DNA of 64,000 nucleotides from an uncultured Aquimarina sp. (GTDB lineage: Bacteria > Bacteroidota > Bacteroidia > Flavobacteriales > Flavobacteriaceae): the NCBI GenBank assembly GCA_947503835.1, contig CANNFM010000002.1, forward strand, positions 248,001 through 312,000, in the 5' to 3' direction. Under the pieces are notes generated by a model. It was not told the origin of the DNA. It was given only the letters and a program-made list of their open reading frames with translations, and ran no database searches. Of the stretch, positions 56,301-64,000 are shown one piece after another; the stretch's first letter is position 1; each line of letters starts with the position of its first letter. Position numbers and translations under genes: made by a program.

Positions 56301-58751
56301 TTAAAGTGTTTTTGCCTTCTTGACTTTGGTTTTTGTAATCGCCAATTTCAAAACATCTTCCATATCTTTTACATAATGAAACTTCAGGCCTTTTAAGTAC
56401 TCGGCTTTTATTTCGTCGATATCACGTTTATTATCTTCGCAAAGCAAGATTTCTTTTATGTGTGCTCTTTTAGCTGCCAGGATTTTTTCTTTGATCCCAC
56501 CAACCGGAAGAACTTTTCCTCGTAAAGTAATTTCGCCTGTCATAGCCAAACTTTTCTTTACTTTCCGTTGTGTAAATAGAGACACTAATGATGTAAGCAT
56601 AGTAACCCCTGCACTAGGTCCATCTTTTGGAGTAGCTCCTTCGGGGACATGAATATGCACATTATATTTATCGAAAATTTCAGGGTTGATCCCTAAATCA
56701 TCTGCATTTGCCTTTATATATTCCATAGCAATAGTTGCAGATTCTTTCATTACCTTTCCCAGGTTTCCGGTAATACTTAAAGTTCCTTTTCCTTTAGACA
56801 GAATAGATTCTATAAATAATATATCGCCTCCTACGCTAGTCCATGCCAATCCTGTAACGACACCAGCTACTTCATTATTCTCGTATTTATCTCGCTCTAA
56901 TTTAGGAGCACCTAACACTTCTATAATATCATCATTACTAACTTTGATATTATACTCCTCCTCCATTGCAATATTCTTAGCTGCATAACGAACCACTTTG
57001 GCAATCTGTTTTTCTAAGCCTCTTACTCCTGACTCTCTGGTATACCCCTCAACTATTTTTTCTAATTGTGGTTTTCCTATTTTAAGGTGAGATGCATTTA
57101 AACCATGTTCTGTTAATTGTTTTGGTAACAGATGTTGCTTTGCTATTTCAACTTTTTCTTCGATGGTATATCCCGTTACATTAATGATCTCCATACGATC
57201 CCTTAACGCTGGTTGTATAGTACCTAAACTATTAGAAGTTGCAATAAACATCACTTTAGATAAATCAAATCCCATTTCCAGGAAGTTATCATGAAATTCA
57301 GAATTCTGTTCGGGGTCCAAAACTTCCAATAACGCCGAAGACGGATCGCCCTGGCTACCCACAGATAACTTATCTATTTCATCTAAAACAAATACCGGAT
57401 TACTGGTACCTGCTTTTTTAAGGCTTTGAACAATTCTACCCGGCATGGCACCAATATATGTTTTTCTATGCCCTCGTATTTCTGCCTCATCTCTAAGACC
57501 TCCTAATGATATTCTAACATACTCTCTCCCTAATGCCTCGGCTATAGATTTTCCTAATGAAGTTTTACCAACTCCAGGAGGCCCATACAAACATAATATT
57601 GGAGATTTCATATCATTACGTAGTTTTAGCACGGCTAAATACTCAATGATACGTCGTTTAACTTCATCTAAACCATAATGATCTCTATCTAATATTTTCT
57701 TTGCACGTTTTAGATCAAATTTATCGGTACTAAACTCATTCCAAGGTAAATCAAGGAATAAATCTAAATAATTACGTTGTATAGAGTACTCTGCTACTTG
57801 CGGGTTCATGCGCTGCATCTTGGCTAGTTCTTTATCAAAATGCTTTTCAATCTTTTCGTCCCACTTTTTATCCTTACTACGCAAGCGCATTTCTTCTAAT
57901 TCATCTTCATGAGAAACACCTCCCAGTTCTTCCTGGATAGTTTTCATTTGTTGATGCAAGAAATACTCGCGTTGTTGTTGGCTCATATCATGTTGAACCT
58001 TACTCTGAATATCATTCTTAAGCTCTAACTTCTGAAATTCTACATTCATATATTTGAGTGTAGCTAAAGCTCTTTCTTTAAGATCGTTAACTTCTAACAG
58101 TTTTTGTTTCTCCTCTACAGGAAGATTTAAGTTAGAAGAAACAAAATTGATCAGAAAAGAATTGCTTTCAATATTTTTAATGGCAAATGACGCCTCCGAA
58201 GGTATATTCGGGCTTTCTTTTATGATCTCTAATGCTAATTCTTTGATCGAATCAATTATGGCACTAAATTCTTTATTTTCTTTTGCTGGTCTTGCTTCCG
58301 GAACTTCATCAACCTTAGCTTTGATATAAGGTTTTTCTTCGACTATTTCATTAATTTTGAATCTCTTTTTCCCTTGCAAGATCACGGTAGTATTACCATC
58401 GGGCATTTTTAGTACTCTTAAAATACGAGCTACCACTCCCACTTTATTAATATCCTTTAAAGATGGATTCTCTACTCCTTCTTCCTTTTGAGAAACTACA
58501 CCAATGGTTTTATTACCATTATTAGCCTCATTAATTAGTTTAATTGATTTGTCGCGACCTGCGGTAATCGGAATAACAACTCCAGGAAATAAAACCGTAT
58601 TTCGTAATGGTAATATAGGTAATACATCTGGTAAATCTTCTTTGTCTATTTCCTCTTCATCTTCAGGGGTCAATAAAGGAATCAATTCTGCATCTTCGTC
58701 TATTTCCTGAAATGACAAACTGTCAAGTGTCGTAAATTTGGTTTTTGTCAT
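56301..58751 (-). CDS. lon: ATP-dependent Lon protease (LonA)
   Basis: 816 residues. N-terminal LON substrate domain about 45-240, coiled linker 240-370, AAA+ domain with Walker [13 protein letters not shown] near 395 and Walker [10 protein letters not shown], sensor residues, and the Ser-Lys protease with Ser713 in KDGPSAGV; Lys in GIKEKI about 43 residues further. Degrades misfolded and regulatory proteins in the cytoplasm. A 224-base divergent region to the sigma gene contains its promoter. Confidence 0.97.
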   Translation of the reverse strand: MTKTKFTTLDSLSFQEIDEDAELIPLLTPEDEEEIDKEDLPDVLPILPLRNTVLFPGVVIPITAGRDKSIKLINEANNGNKTIGVVSQKEEGVENPSLKDINKVGVVARILRVLKMPDGNTTVILQGKKRFKINEIVEEKPYIKAKVDEVPEARPAKENKEFSAIIDSIKELALEIIKESPNIPSEASFAIKNIESNSFLINFVSSNLNLPVEEKQKLLEVNDLKERALATLKYMNVEFQKLELKNDIQSKVQHDMSQQQREYFLHQQMKTIQEELGGVSHEDELEEMRLRSKDKKWDEKIEKHFDKELAKMQRMNPQVAEYSIQRNYLDLFLDLPWNEFSTDKFDLKRAKKILDRDHYGLDEVKRRIIEYLAVLKLRNDMKSPILCLYGPPGVGKTSLGKSIAEALGREYVRISLGGLRDEAEIRGHRKTYIGAMPGRIVQSLKKAGTSNPVFVLDEIDKLSVGSQGDPSSALLEVLDPEQNSEFHDNFLEMGFDLSKVMFIATSNSLGTIQPALRDRMEIINVTGYTIEEKVEIAKQHLLPKQLTEHGLNASHLKIGKPQLEKIVEGYTRESGVRGLEKQIAKVVRYAAKNIAMEEEYNIKVSNDDIIEVLGAPKLERDKYENNEVAGVVTGLAWTSVGGDILFIESILSKGKGTLSITGNLGKVMKESATIAMEYIKANADDLGINPEIFDKYNVHIHVPEGATPKDGPSAGVTMLTSLVSLFTQRKVKKSLAMTGEITLRGKVLPVGGIKEKILAAKRAHIKEILLCEDNKRDIDEIKAEYLKGLKFHYVKDMEDVLKLAITKTKVKKAKTL

Positions 58752-58975
58752 ATGTATATCTAAAAGTCATTTTGTCACTACAACACAATAACTATTCTTT
58801 ATTAAATTAATATAAGCTATATAAAAAACCTTATAAAACCTACTAAAATAGGAAGTTATTCATGGTTTTGTTATTTATATTTCAATTGTTATGCCATAAA
58901 CTTTAAAAAAAATATTTTAAAACTGTAACAAAACTCTTCAATATATATCTTTATAAAAAAAGAAAACTGATTTTT

Positions 58976-59539
58976 TTGTCACTAACCCAACTAAATACAG
59001 AGCAATTAATTGCGAGATGTCGTAAGCAAGATCAAAATGCTCAGCTAGAAATTTATAATCGCTATTATAAAGCAATGTATAATACAGCTTTAAGGATTAT
59101 AAAAGATTCTGCTGAAGCCGAAGACATAATGCAAGAGGCCTTTTTAACAGCTTTTACAAAGTTGCCCATGCTCACAGAAGATAAAATGTTTGGAGCGTGG
59201 TTAAAAAAAATAGTGATTAACTCAAGTTTAACGGCATTTCGAAAAAATGAAATACATCATGAAGTAACCTTAGAAACTGTTGAGTATGCGCTTGCTAATG
59301 ATAACGGTGCAGATGGCGACGGAATTTCAGAAGAAGATTTAACCACTATAAAGGCGAACACAATACTAAGTACCATGAACCAACTAAAAGACAATTATAG
59401 CACCGCATTATCATTACACTTTATTGAAGGGTATGATTATGAAGAAATTTGTCAAATTATGAATATATCATATTCTAATTGTCGTACGCTTATTTCGCGC
59501 GCAAAAGAAAGCCTACGAAAAAAAATACAACTTGTATGA
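58976..59539 (+). CDS. ECF-type RNA polymerase sigma factor
   Basis: 187 residues from a TTG start. Sigma-2 about 15-80 (ARCRKQDQNAQLEIYNRYYKAMYN, AEDIMQEAFLTAF) and sigma-4 about 125-185 (LKDNYSTALSLHFIEGYDYEEICQIMNISYSNCRTLISRAKESLRKK). The last three bases (TGA) overlap the ATG of the following membrane regulator (ATGA), which fits a sigma/anti-sigma pair. It probably controls its own operon. Confidence 0.93.
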   Translation: MSLTQLNTEQLIARCRKQDQNAQLEIYNRYYKAMYNTALRIIKDSAEAEDIMQEAFLTAFTKLPMLTEDKMFGAWLKKIVINSSLTAFRKNEIHHEVTLETVEYALANDNGADGDGISEEDLTTIKANTILSTMNQLKDNYSTALSLHFIEGYDYEEICQIMNISYSNCRTLISRAKESLRKKIQLV

Positions 59540-60093
59540 AAGAAGATAAAGTAGAAAAACTATTTAAGCGAATGCAAGATCAATTAGATATACACGAGCC
59601 ATCTGCTGATCATCAACTACGCTTTTTAGAAAAACTGCAGCACCAGAACAAAGTTATACCGTTGCAACCTAAAAAACGAAACTGGTATAAGCCATTAGCA
59701 ATAGCAGCCTCGATTGTTGTTCTATTTGGAATAGCAACCATGAAGCTAGCCCCTAATACTGAAGAAGCCGAACTAGCTAGTATTTCACCCCAGATGCAAG
59801 AAACCCAAAGCTTTTTTACTTCTGCAATTCAAATACAATTAGAGGAAATTAATAAAGTTTCTTCTACTGAAACCAAGGAATTAGTTACTGATGCCATGAG
59901 GCAAATAGAAAAACTAGAATTTGATTATGAAACTCTAAAAAAAGACCTTGTTCGTAGTGAAAATGATAAACGCGTAATCAGTGCTATGATCAAAAACTTT
60001 CAGAAGCGTGCTAATTTATTAGAAGAAGTGCTTCAAAAAATCAATGATATTAATGAATATAAATTATCAGAAAATGAAAACTCTATACTATAA
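59536..60093 (+). CDS. probable anti-sigma factor, single-pass membrane protein
   Basis: 185 residues from ATG 59536, overlapping the sigma stop by four bases. A cytoplasmic N-terminus (1-48) with HxxRF-type sequence, a transmembrane helix about 51-69, and a mostly helical, coiled-coil periplasmic part with EEINKVSS and KLEFDYETLKKDLV. It has no zinc anti-sigma HxxxCxxC motif, so sigma binding is inferred from position. Its end overlaps the next start by 20 bases. Confidence 0.8.
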   Translation: MKEDKVEKLFKRMQDQLDIHEPSADHQLRFLEKLQHQNKVIPLQPKKRNWYKPLAIAASIVVLFGIATMKLAPNTEEAELASISPQMQETQSFFTSAIQIQLEEINKVSSTETKELVTDAMRQIEKLEFDYETLKKDLVRSENDKRVISAMIKNFQKRANLLEEVLQKINDINEYKLSENENSIL

Positions 60094-61168
60094 TATAACC
60101 TTATTATTACTATTTATCCCCTTATTGACAATAGCCAATAATGGAGATCTAAAAGGAAAATATACCAAAGAAAAAAACTTAAAAAAAGAATTCTCGGTAC
60201 ATAAAGATGCTTTATTGAAGATTAGTAATGACTACGGTAACTTAGATATCACTTCTTGGGACGAAAACCGTATCGTAATGGAAATAAACATTAAAGTAAG
60301 TGGCAATAATGAAGAGAAAGTCATAAAAAAACTTGAATCTATCGGTGTCGAATTTGATGCTTCTTCACAACTGGTTAGTGCCAGGACAACTTTTAATAAA
60401 AACGACAGCTCCTGGTGGGATAAATGGACTAGTGGTTGGGGCAATGGTCTTAATATGAAAATTAACTATACCGTAAAAGTACCGAAAACCAACAGCGTAG
60501 ATTTAAACAATGACTACGGAAGTATTACTCTTGATAAAATTGAAGGCAACGCAAAAATTAATTGCGATTATGGTCAAATCATTATTGGAGAATTGTTAGC
60601 AGATGACAATTATATCAATATTGATTATACCAATAACAGTAGTATAAAATACATGAAGTCTGGTAAGATTAATGCCGATTATTCTGATCTTGAAGTTGGA
60701 AAAAGTGATAAAATTGATCTGAATGCAGATTATACACAATCAAAGTTTAAATCTGTGCGACATCTAAACTATAATTGTGATTACGGTAGTTTACGCATTG
60801 AGAATGCTGCTAAAGTATATGGTGACTCTGATTATATAGGAATAAAAATCGGAAGTATTTCTGAAGAGTTAAGTATTAATTCTGACTACGGCTCAATTGA
60901 CATACAGGCTTTGCAGCCTTCATTTAAAAACATAACTATCAAAACTGATTATACAGGTGTTGATATTGGATATGCAAGTGACTGTAATTTTGATTTTGCA
61001 ATTAAGACTTCATATGGGGGCATTAAAGTTGATGAGGGTGTCAATGTTCAGAAAAAATATGTAAAAGACTCTAAAAAAGATTATCAAGGATATAGAGGCA
61101 AATCAAATAGCGGGAGTACAATCAATATTTCTTCGAGTTATGGGGGGATTAAATTAAGACAGAATTAA
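60074..61168 (+). CDS. exported beta-repeat protein with DYG-type repeats (DUF4097-like)
   Basis: 364 residues from ATG 60074, a good signal peptide (1-22, LLTIAN). About twelve repeats of 15-25 residues each begin with a D/S-Y-G/T/S step: SNDYGNLDI, NNDYGSITL, NCDYGQIII, NIDYTNN, NADYSDLEV, NADYTQSKF, NCDYGSLRI, DSDYIGIKI, NSDYGSIDI, KTDYTGVDI, KTSYGGIKV, SSYGGIKL. Such turns form a parallel beta-helix or solenoid. Probably periplasmic or outer-surface. It follows the sigma and membrane genes without a gap. Confidence 0.85.
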   Translation: MKTLYYNITLLLLFIPLLTIANNGDLKGKYTKEKNLKKEFSVHKDALLKISNDYGNLDITSWDENRIVMEINIKVSGNNEEKVIKKLESIGVEFDASSQLVSARTTFNKNDSSWWDKWTSGWGNGLNMKINYTVKVPKTNSVDLNNDYGSITLDKIEGNAKINCDYGQIIIGELLADDNYINIDYTNNSSIKYMKSGKINADYSDLEVGKSDKIDLNADYTQSKFKSVRHLNYNCDYGSLRIENAAKVYGDSDYIGIKIGSISEELSINSDYGSIDIQALQPSFKNITIKTDYTGVDIGYASDCNFDFAIKTSYGGIKVDEGVNVQKKYVKDSKKDYQGYRGKSNSGSTINISSSYGGIKLRQN

Positions 61169-61197
61169 TATAAATACACAAATTAAAATTCAATCAA

Positions 61198-61932
61198 ATG
61201 AGAACAGTAATAATAATTTTAGGTATCCTAATATGCAACGTAACGTCATTACAGGCGCAATGGTGGGGAAACGGGGAAAAAGTAAGTGGTAATGGTAAAA
61301 TGATTACTAAAAACAGAAGCATTTCTGATTACGACGAAGTTAAATTAAAAGGAAATCTAGATGTATCATTAGTATCGGGAACCGAAGGAAAAATAATTAT
61401 AGAAGGAGAGAGCAACCTCATAGAATATGTCCTTACCGAAGTTGAAGGTGATGTTTTAAAAATTTATGTAAAAAAAGGGTATTATCTTAAAGTATCACAT
61501 GGTAAAAAACTGATAGTTACCGTACCTTTTAAAGATTTAAACAAGGTTACCTTATCGGGGTCAGGAGACATCTATGGTAAGGATGTAATAAAAACCATAA
61601 GTTTTAAAACCGGTATATCAGGGTCGGGTGATGTAAAATTAAACGTTGAAGCTCAAAACACTGAAGGTTATATAACTGGGAGTGGAGACTTATCCTTAAG
61701 CGGCACATCGGATAGTTTTGACTGCAAAGTTACCGGATCAGGTGATTTAGAAGCATACCGCTTACAGGCTAAAGAAGTAATTGCTTCTGTGACTGGATCA
61801 GGAGATATACATGTAACTGCAACATCATCAATAAAAGCCCGTGTTACAGGATCCGGAGATATTCTCTACAAAGGAAACCCTGAGTTAGAAGATAAAAAAG
61901 TATCTGGATCAGGAGATATTACAAGACAATAA
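61198..61932 (+). CDS. GIN-domain (DUF2807) exported protein with GSGD repeats
   Basis: 244 residues, signal peptide 1-21 (SLQAQ). Seven S/T-GSGD turns about 20 residues apart in the last 130 residues (LSGSGDIYG, ISGSGDVKL, ITGSGDLSL, VTGSGDLEA, VTGSGDIHV, VTGSGDILY, VSGSGDITRQ). The N-terminal half (ISDYDEVKLKGNLDVSLVSG, VEGDVLKIYVKKGYYLKVS) matches the head GIN family. The solenoid would form a beta-helix. It is the last gene of the sigma operon, 30 bases after the DYG-repeat gene. Confidence 0.93.
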   Translation: MRTVIIILGILICNVTSLQAQWWGNGEKVSGNGKMITKNRSISDYDEVKLKGNLDVSLVSGTEGKIIIEGESNLIEYVLTEVEGDVLKIYVKKGYYLKVSHGKKLIVTVPFKDLNKVTLSGSGDIYGKDVIKTISFKTGISGSGDVKLNVEAQNTEGYITGSGDLSLSGTSDSFDCKVTGSGDLEAYRLQAKEVIASVTGSGDIHVTATSSIKARVTGSGDILYKGNPELEDKKVSGSGDITRQ

Positions 61933-61959
61933 CATACTGTCTATATTAGCATAATGTAT

Positions 61960-61997
61960 ACTGTTTAATGATTCTTAATCATTAAACAGTTTTTTTT
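61960..61997 (+). terminator. terminator of the sigma operon
   Basis: ACTGTTTAATGATT (61960-61973) and AATCATTAAACAGT (61977-61990) pair perfectly over 14 bp with a three-base loop, followed by eight T. Confidence 0.92.
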
Positions 61998-62080
61998 ATG
62001 TATATTAAAATCTTTACTTTTACATATTAATATAGTGAGTAAAATTTTTTAAATAAAATTCACCCCAACCCATAATAACA

Positions 62081-62818
62081 TTGCTGTTTTTAAACAAAAA
62101 AGAAATTCCTTTTAATGAAATTATTCCTGATGGTTATGTTGATATTCATTCGCATTTACTGCCAGGCATTGATGATGGGGTAAAAACCGTATATCAATCT
62201 GCCTATATTTTAGAACAATTCGAAAATCTTGGTGTAAAAAAAATGATTACTACGCCCCATGTTATGCAAGACATATGGCCCAATTCTTCAGAAACTATAC
62301 GAGATAGGTTAAAAAGTCTGAAAAACGTTCTTCCTACTTTAGGGATCACTACAGTTGAACTACAGGCAAGTGCAGAATATATGATGGATGATTTGTTTTA
62401 TCAGAGAATAAAAGAAAATGATATTATCCCGCTACATAAAAATTATATCCTTGTAGAAATGTCTACTTTTAATGTACCGATCAATCTTAATGAAATAGTA
62501 TTTGAAATTAAATTAGCCGGCTACACCCCTATATTAGCACATCCCGAACGATATTCTTTTTACAATAACGATTTAAAGAAATTCGATGAATTGAAAAAAT
62601 CCGGTTTTCTATTTCAACTAAATTTATTGTCCCTAACAGGTTATTATGGCGATCAAATTAAAGCTTTTGCCAAAAAAATGATTGATCATGGATATATCGA
62701 TTTTACAGGTACAGATGTACATAACTACCATCAATTAGGAATACTAGAAAAAGGATTTCATCCAAACGTAGCTAAAAAGGTAACAGCAGTTATGAGAAAC
62801 AATTCTAATTTCTCTTAG
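62081..62818 (+). CDS. CpsB/YwqE-type tyrosine-protein phosphatase (PHP fold)
   Basis: 245 residues from a TTG start. PHP metal residues: His23 and His25 (DIHSHLLPGIDDG), TPHVMQDIWPN near residue 64, Glu in ASAEYMMDD, HPERY near 153, and GTDVHNY near 212. These manganese phosphatases remove phosphate from BY-kinases of capsule and exopolysaccharide systems. The stop overlaps the convergent BY-kinase gene by four bases. Confidence 0.93.
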   Translation: MLFLNKKEIPFNEIIPDGYVDIHSHLLPGIDDGVKTVYQSAYILEQFENLGVKKMITTPHVMQDIWPNSSETIRDRLKSLKNVLPTLGITTVELQASAEYMMDDLFYQRIKENDIIPLHKNYILVEMSTFNVPINLNEIVFEIKLAGYTPILAHPERYSFYNNDLKKFDELKKSGFLFQLNLLSLTGYYGDQIKAFAKKMIDHGYIDFTGTDVHNYHQLGILEKGFHPNVAKKVTAVMRNNSNFS

Positions 62819-64000
62819 CTCTTTTTACCATACCCATATCCATAGTTGTACCCTGCTCTATTACCAGCTGCGTTAAGTAATACGGCTAAATTAGGCAATC
62901 GTTTCTCTCTGTAGAAATTCTCAGGAATTTGTAAAACTCTCTTATCGGTGTAATTTTCTCTAACTATATAAATACTAAGGTCGGCAAAATGACTAATCAA
63001 CAGTGTATCTGTAACCAAACTAATCGGAGCAGTATCAACAACTATATAATCATAGTTACTTTCTAAATACTGAAACATTTTTTCTACACGAGGTTGCATA
63101 AGTAATTCTGCAGGATTTGGTGGTATCGCTCCCGATGGAATGACATCAAATGAATTTTTATCCTTCCCAGGATATATTACATCTTCTGGTAATATATCCT
63201 CATTCATAATATAGTTCGTAAGGCCTTTAGTATCCTTTCCTCTTGGTAAGTCTAAAAACTTATGAAATTTAGGATCTCTTAAATCTGTTCCCAAATACGC
63301 TACTCTATTACCAGAAATAGCTAATATTTTGGCTAAATTAGAAGAAATTAGTGTTTTTCCTTCTCCAGAGATTGTAGAAGTAACAAAAACTACTTTACCT
63401 ACAGTTTTATTTGTTCCGGCCATTAAGAAACCTAGATTAGTTCTTAAAATCCTAAATGCTTCTGCAATTGCAGATCTATCATTCTGGGAAATAATAACTC
63501 TACTTTTCGATTTAATCTTTGGTATAGATCCAACAATCGGCATAGAAAGTATTTTTTCAAGATCTTCTCTAGAGCTAACTTTTACATTAAATAAATCGGA
63601 TAGATATATAACCATAAAAGGCAAAAGCAAGCCTACAAATATTGCTCCTGCATAGATTACCTTCCTATTAGGAGATACAGGATATGAACTCAAAGTGGAA
63701 GCTCTGTCGATTACTCTAGCATTAGATAGAGTAACATGGCTGGTTATTTGGGCTTCCTCTCTTTTTTGTAACAAATAAAGATACAATTGCTCTTTAATAG
63801 TTTGTTCTCGTTCAATAACTCTTACTTCTTTCTCTCGTATTGGTGCGCTATATAATTGGCCACTAAAATATTTATCTTGTGTTCTAAGGCTATTCAATTG
63901 GATATTAATAGAACTTTTTAAACTATTTAAACTCCCAATTAAAACCTGTCGCAAACCATCAATTTGTTGATCTATATTTACTACAACAGGGTTTTGTGCA
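62815..64000 (-). CDS. Wzc-type exopolysaccharide chain-length regulator and tyrosine kinase (BY-kinase), C-terminal part
   Basis: The reverse-strand frame from the stop at 62815 stays open to base 64000, so the N-terminus is outside. The visible 395 codons hold the end of the periplasmic coiled coil, one transmembrane segment (VIYAGAIFVGLLLPFMVIYL), then the ATPase with Walker A STISGEGKT and Walker A' GTDLRDP, and a Tyr-rich tail (YNYGYGYGKKS). BY-kinases control polymer length by cycles of autophosphorylation. The convergent phosphatase is its expected counterpart. Confidence 0.94.
   Translation of the reverse strand, partial: AQNPVVVNIDQQIDGLRQVLIGSLNSLKSSINIQLNSLRTQDKYFSGQLYSAPIREKEVRVIEREQTIKEQLYLYLLQKREEAQITSHVTLSNARVIDRASTLSSYPVSPNRKVIYAGAIFVGLLLPFMVIYLSDLFNVKVSSREDLEKILSMPIVGSIPKIKSKSRVIISQNDRSAIAEAFRILRTNLGFLMAGTNKTVGKVVFVTSTISGEGKTLISSNLAKILAISGNRVAYLGTDLRDPKFHKFLDLPRGKDTKGLTNYIMNEDILPEDVIYPGKDKNSFDVIPSGAIPPNPAELLMQPRVEKMFQYLESNYDYIVVDTAPISLVTDTLLISHFADLSIYIVRENYTDKRVLQIPENFYREKRLPNLAVLLNAAGNRAGYNYGYGYGKKS

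Noticed and set aside
60232..61932. DNA-level satellite repeats in the two repeat genes
   Set aside because: The repeats are conserved in protein but diverged in codon choice, so they are old protein repeats and not a DNA satellite.
61198..61932. Calling the GSGD repeat protein an RTX toxin
   Set aside because: The turn lacks the GGxGxD nonapeptide period and no type I secretion genes are present; the GIN family fits better.
1..64000. tRNA, rRNA, insertion sequence, prophage or known defence genes
   Set aside because: No T-loop or acceptor structure, transposase, integrase, restriction or Cas protein was found on either strand.

Overview
The window is AT-rich chromosomal DNA from a member of the Bacteroidota, most likely a marine Flavobacteriaceae (Aquimarina-like is a guess from protein style only). 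Supporting signs are promoter boxes of the TAnnTTTG type, weak or absent Shine-Dalgarno sequences with several TTG starts, many small Sec and lipoprotein signal peptides, a TonB-dependent receptor with an N-terminal carboxypeptidase-regulatory domain, and family types such as P1 and M61 peptidases, GIN-domain proteins and an LPxxC-like lipobox style. No rRNA, tRNA, CRISPR array, insertion sequence or prophage was found.

Layout. 1-2.8 kb: partial PEP carboxylase, an Lrp/AsnC regulator and an M14 carboxypeptidase, all on the minus strand. 2.8-3.7 kb: an XRE-type regulator behind an unusual array of seven palindromic operator-like sites. 3.7-7.9 kb: a small lipoprotein translationally linked to TerC, a P1 peptidase, a secreted unknown and a PhnA-domain protein. 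7.8-13.4 kb: small MscS channel and topoisomerase IV (parC, parE), minus strand. 13.7-20.8 kb: repeat-bearing lipoprotein, zinc alcohol dehydrogenase, two adjacent PPK2 polyphosphate kinases, secreted Dabb protein, M61 peptidase, alpha/beta hydrolase. 20.9-31 kb: S9 peptidase, TPR hybrid histidine kinase, YchF, a secreted unknown and a lone TonB receptor. 31-41.5 kb: large MscS channel, DUF3817 protein, PgpH-like HD phosphodiesterase, thiolase, NlpC/P60 hydrolase, GNAT, TetR with its probable SDR target, GAPDH, DUF2461 and CBS proteins. 41.7-48.1 kb: serine acetyltransferase plus cysteine synthase, type I pullulanase, and two paralogous SGNH lipoproteins flanking an EthD lipoprotein. 48.3-58.8 kb: RecQ, ketopantoate reductase, MOSC, TruA-like, LysM, Cmk, an MreB paralogue and Lon. 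59-64 kb: ECF sigma/anti-sigma operon with two repeat proteins, then a CpsB-type phosphatase converging on a partial BY-kinase of an exopolysaccharide locus.

Functional links seen in the arrangement: cysE-cysM form a cysteine biosynthesis pair; sigma factor, membrane regulator and two repeat-rich exported proteins form one unit; the phosphatase and tyrosine kinase are an expected opposing pair; TetR and SDR share a near-identical palindrome. I did not see a defence island or an obviously complete new system. The strongest unexplained signal is the 35-bp phased operator array at 2.8-3.15 kb; next are the two-protein beta-repeat operon and the long inverted repeat at 36.12-36.21 kb.
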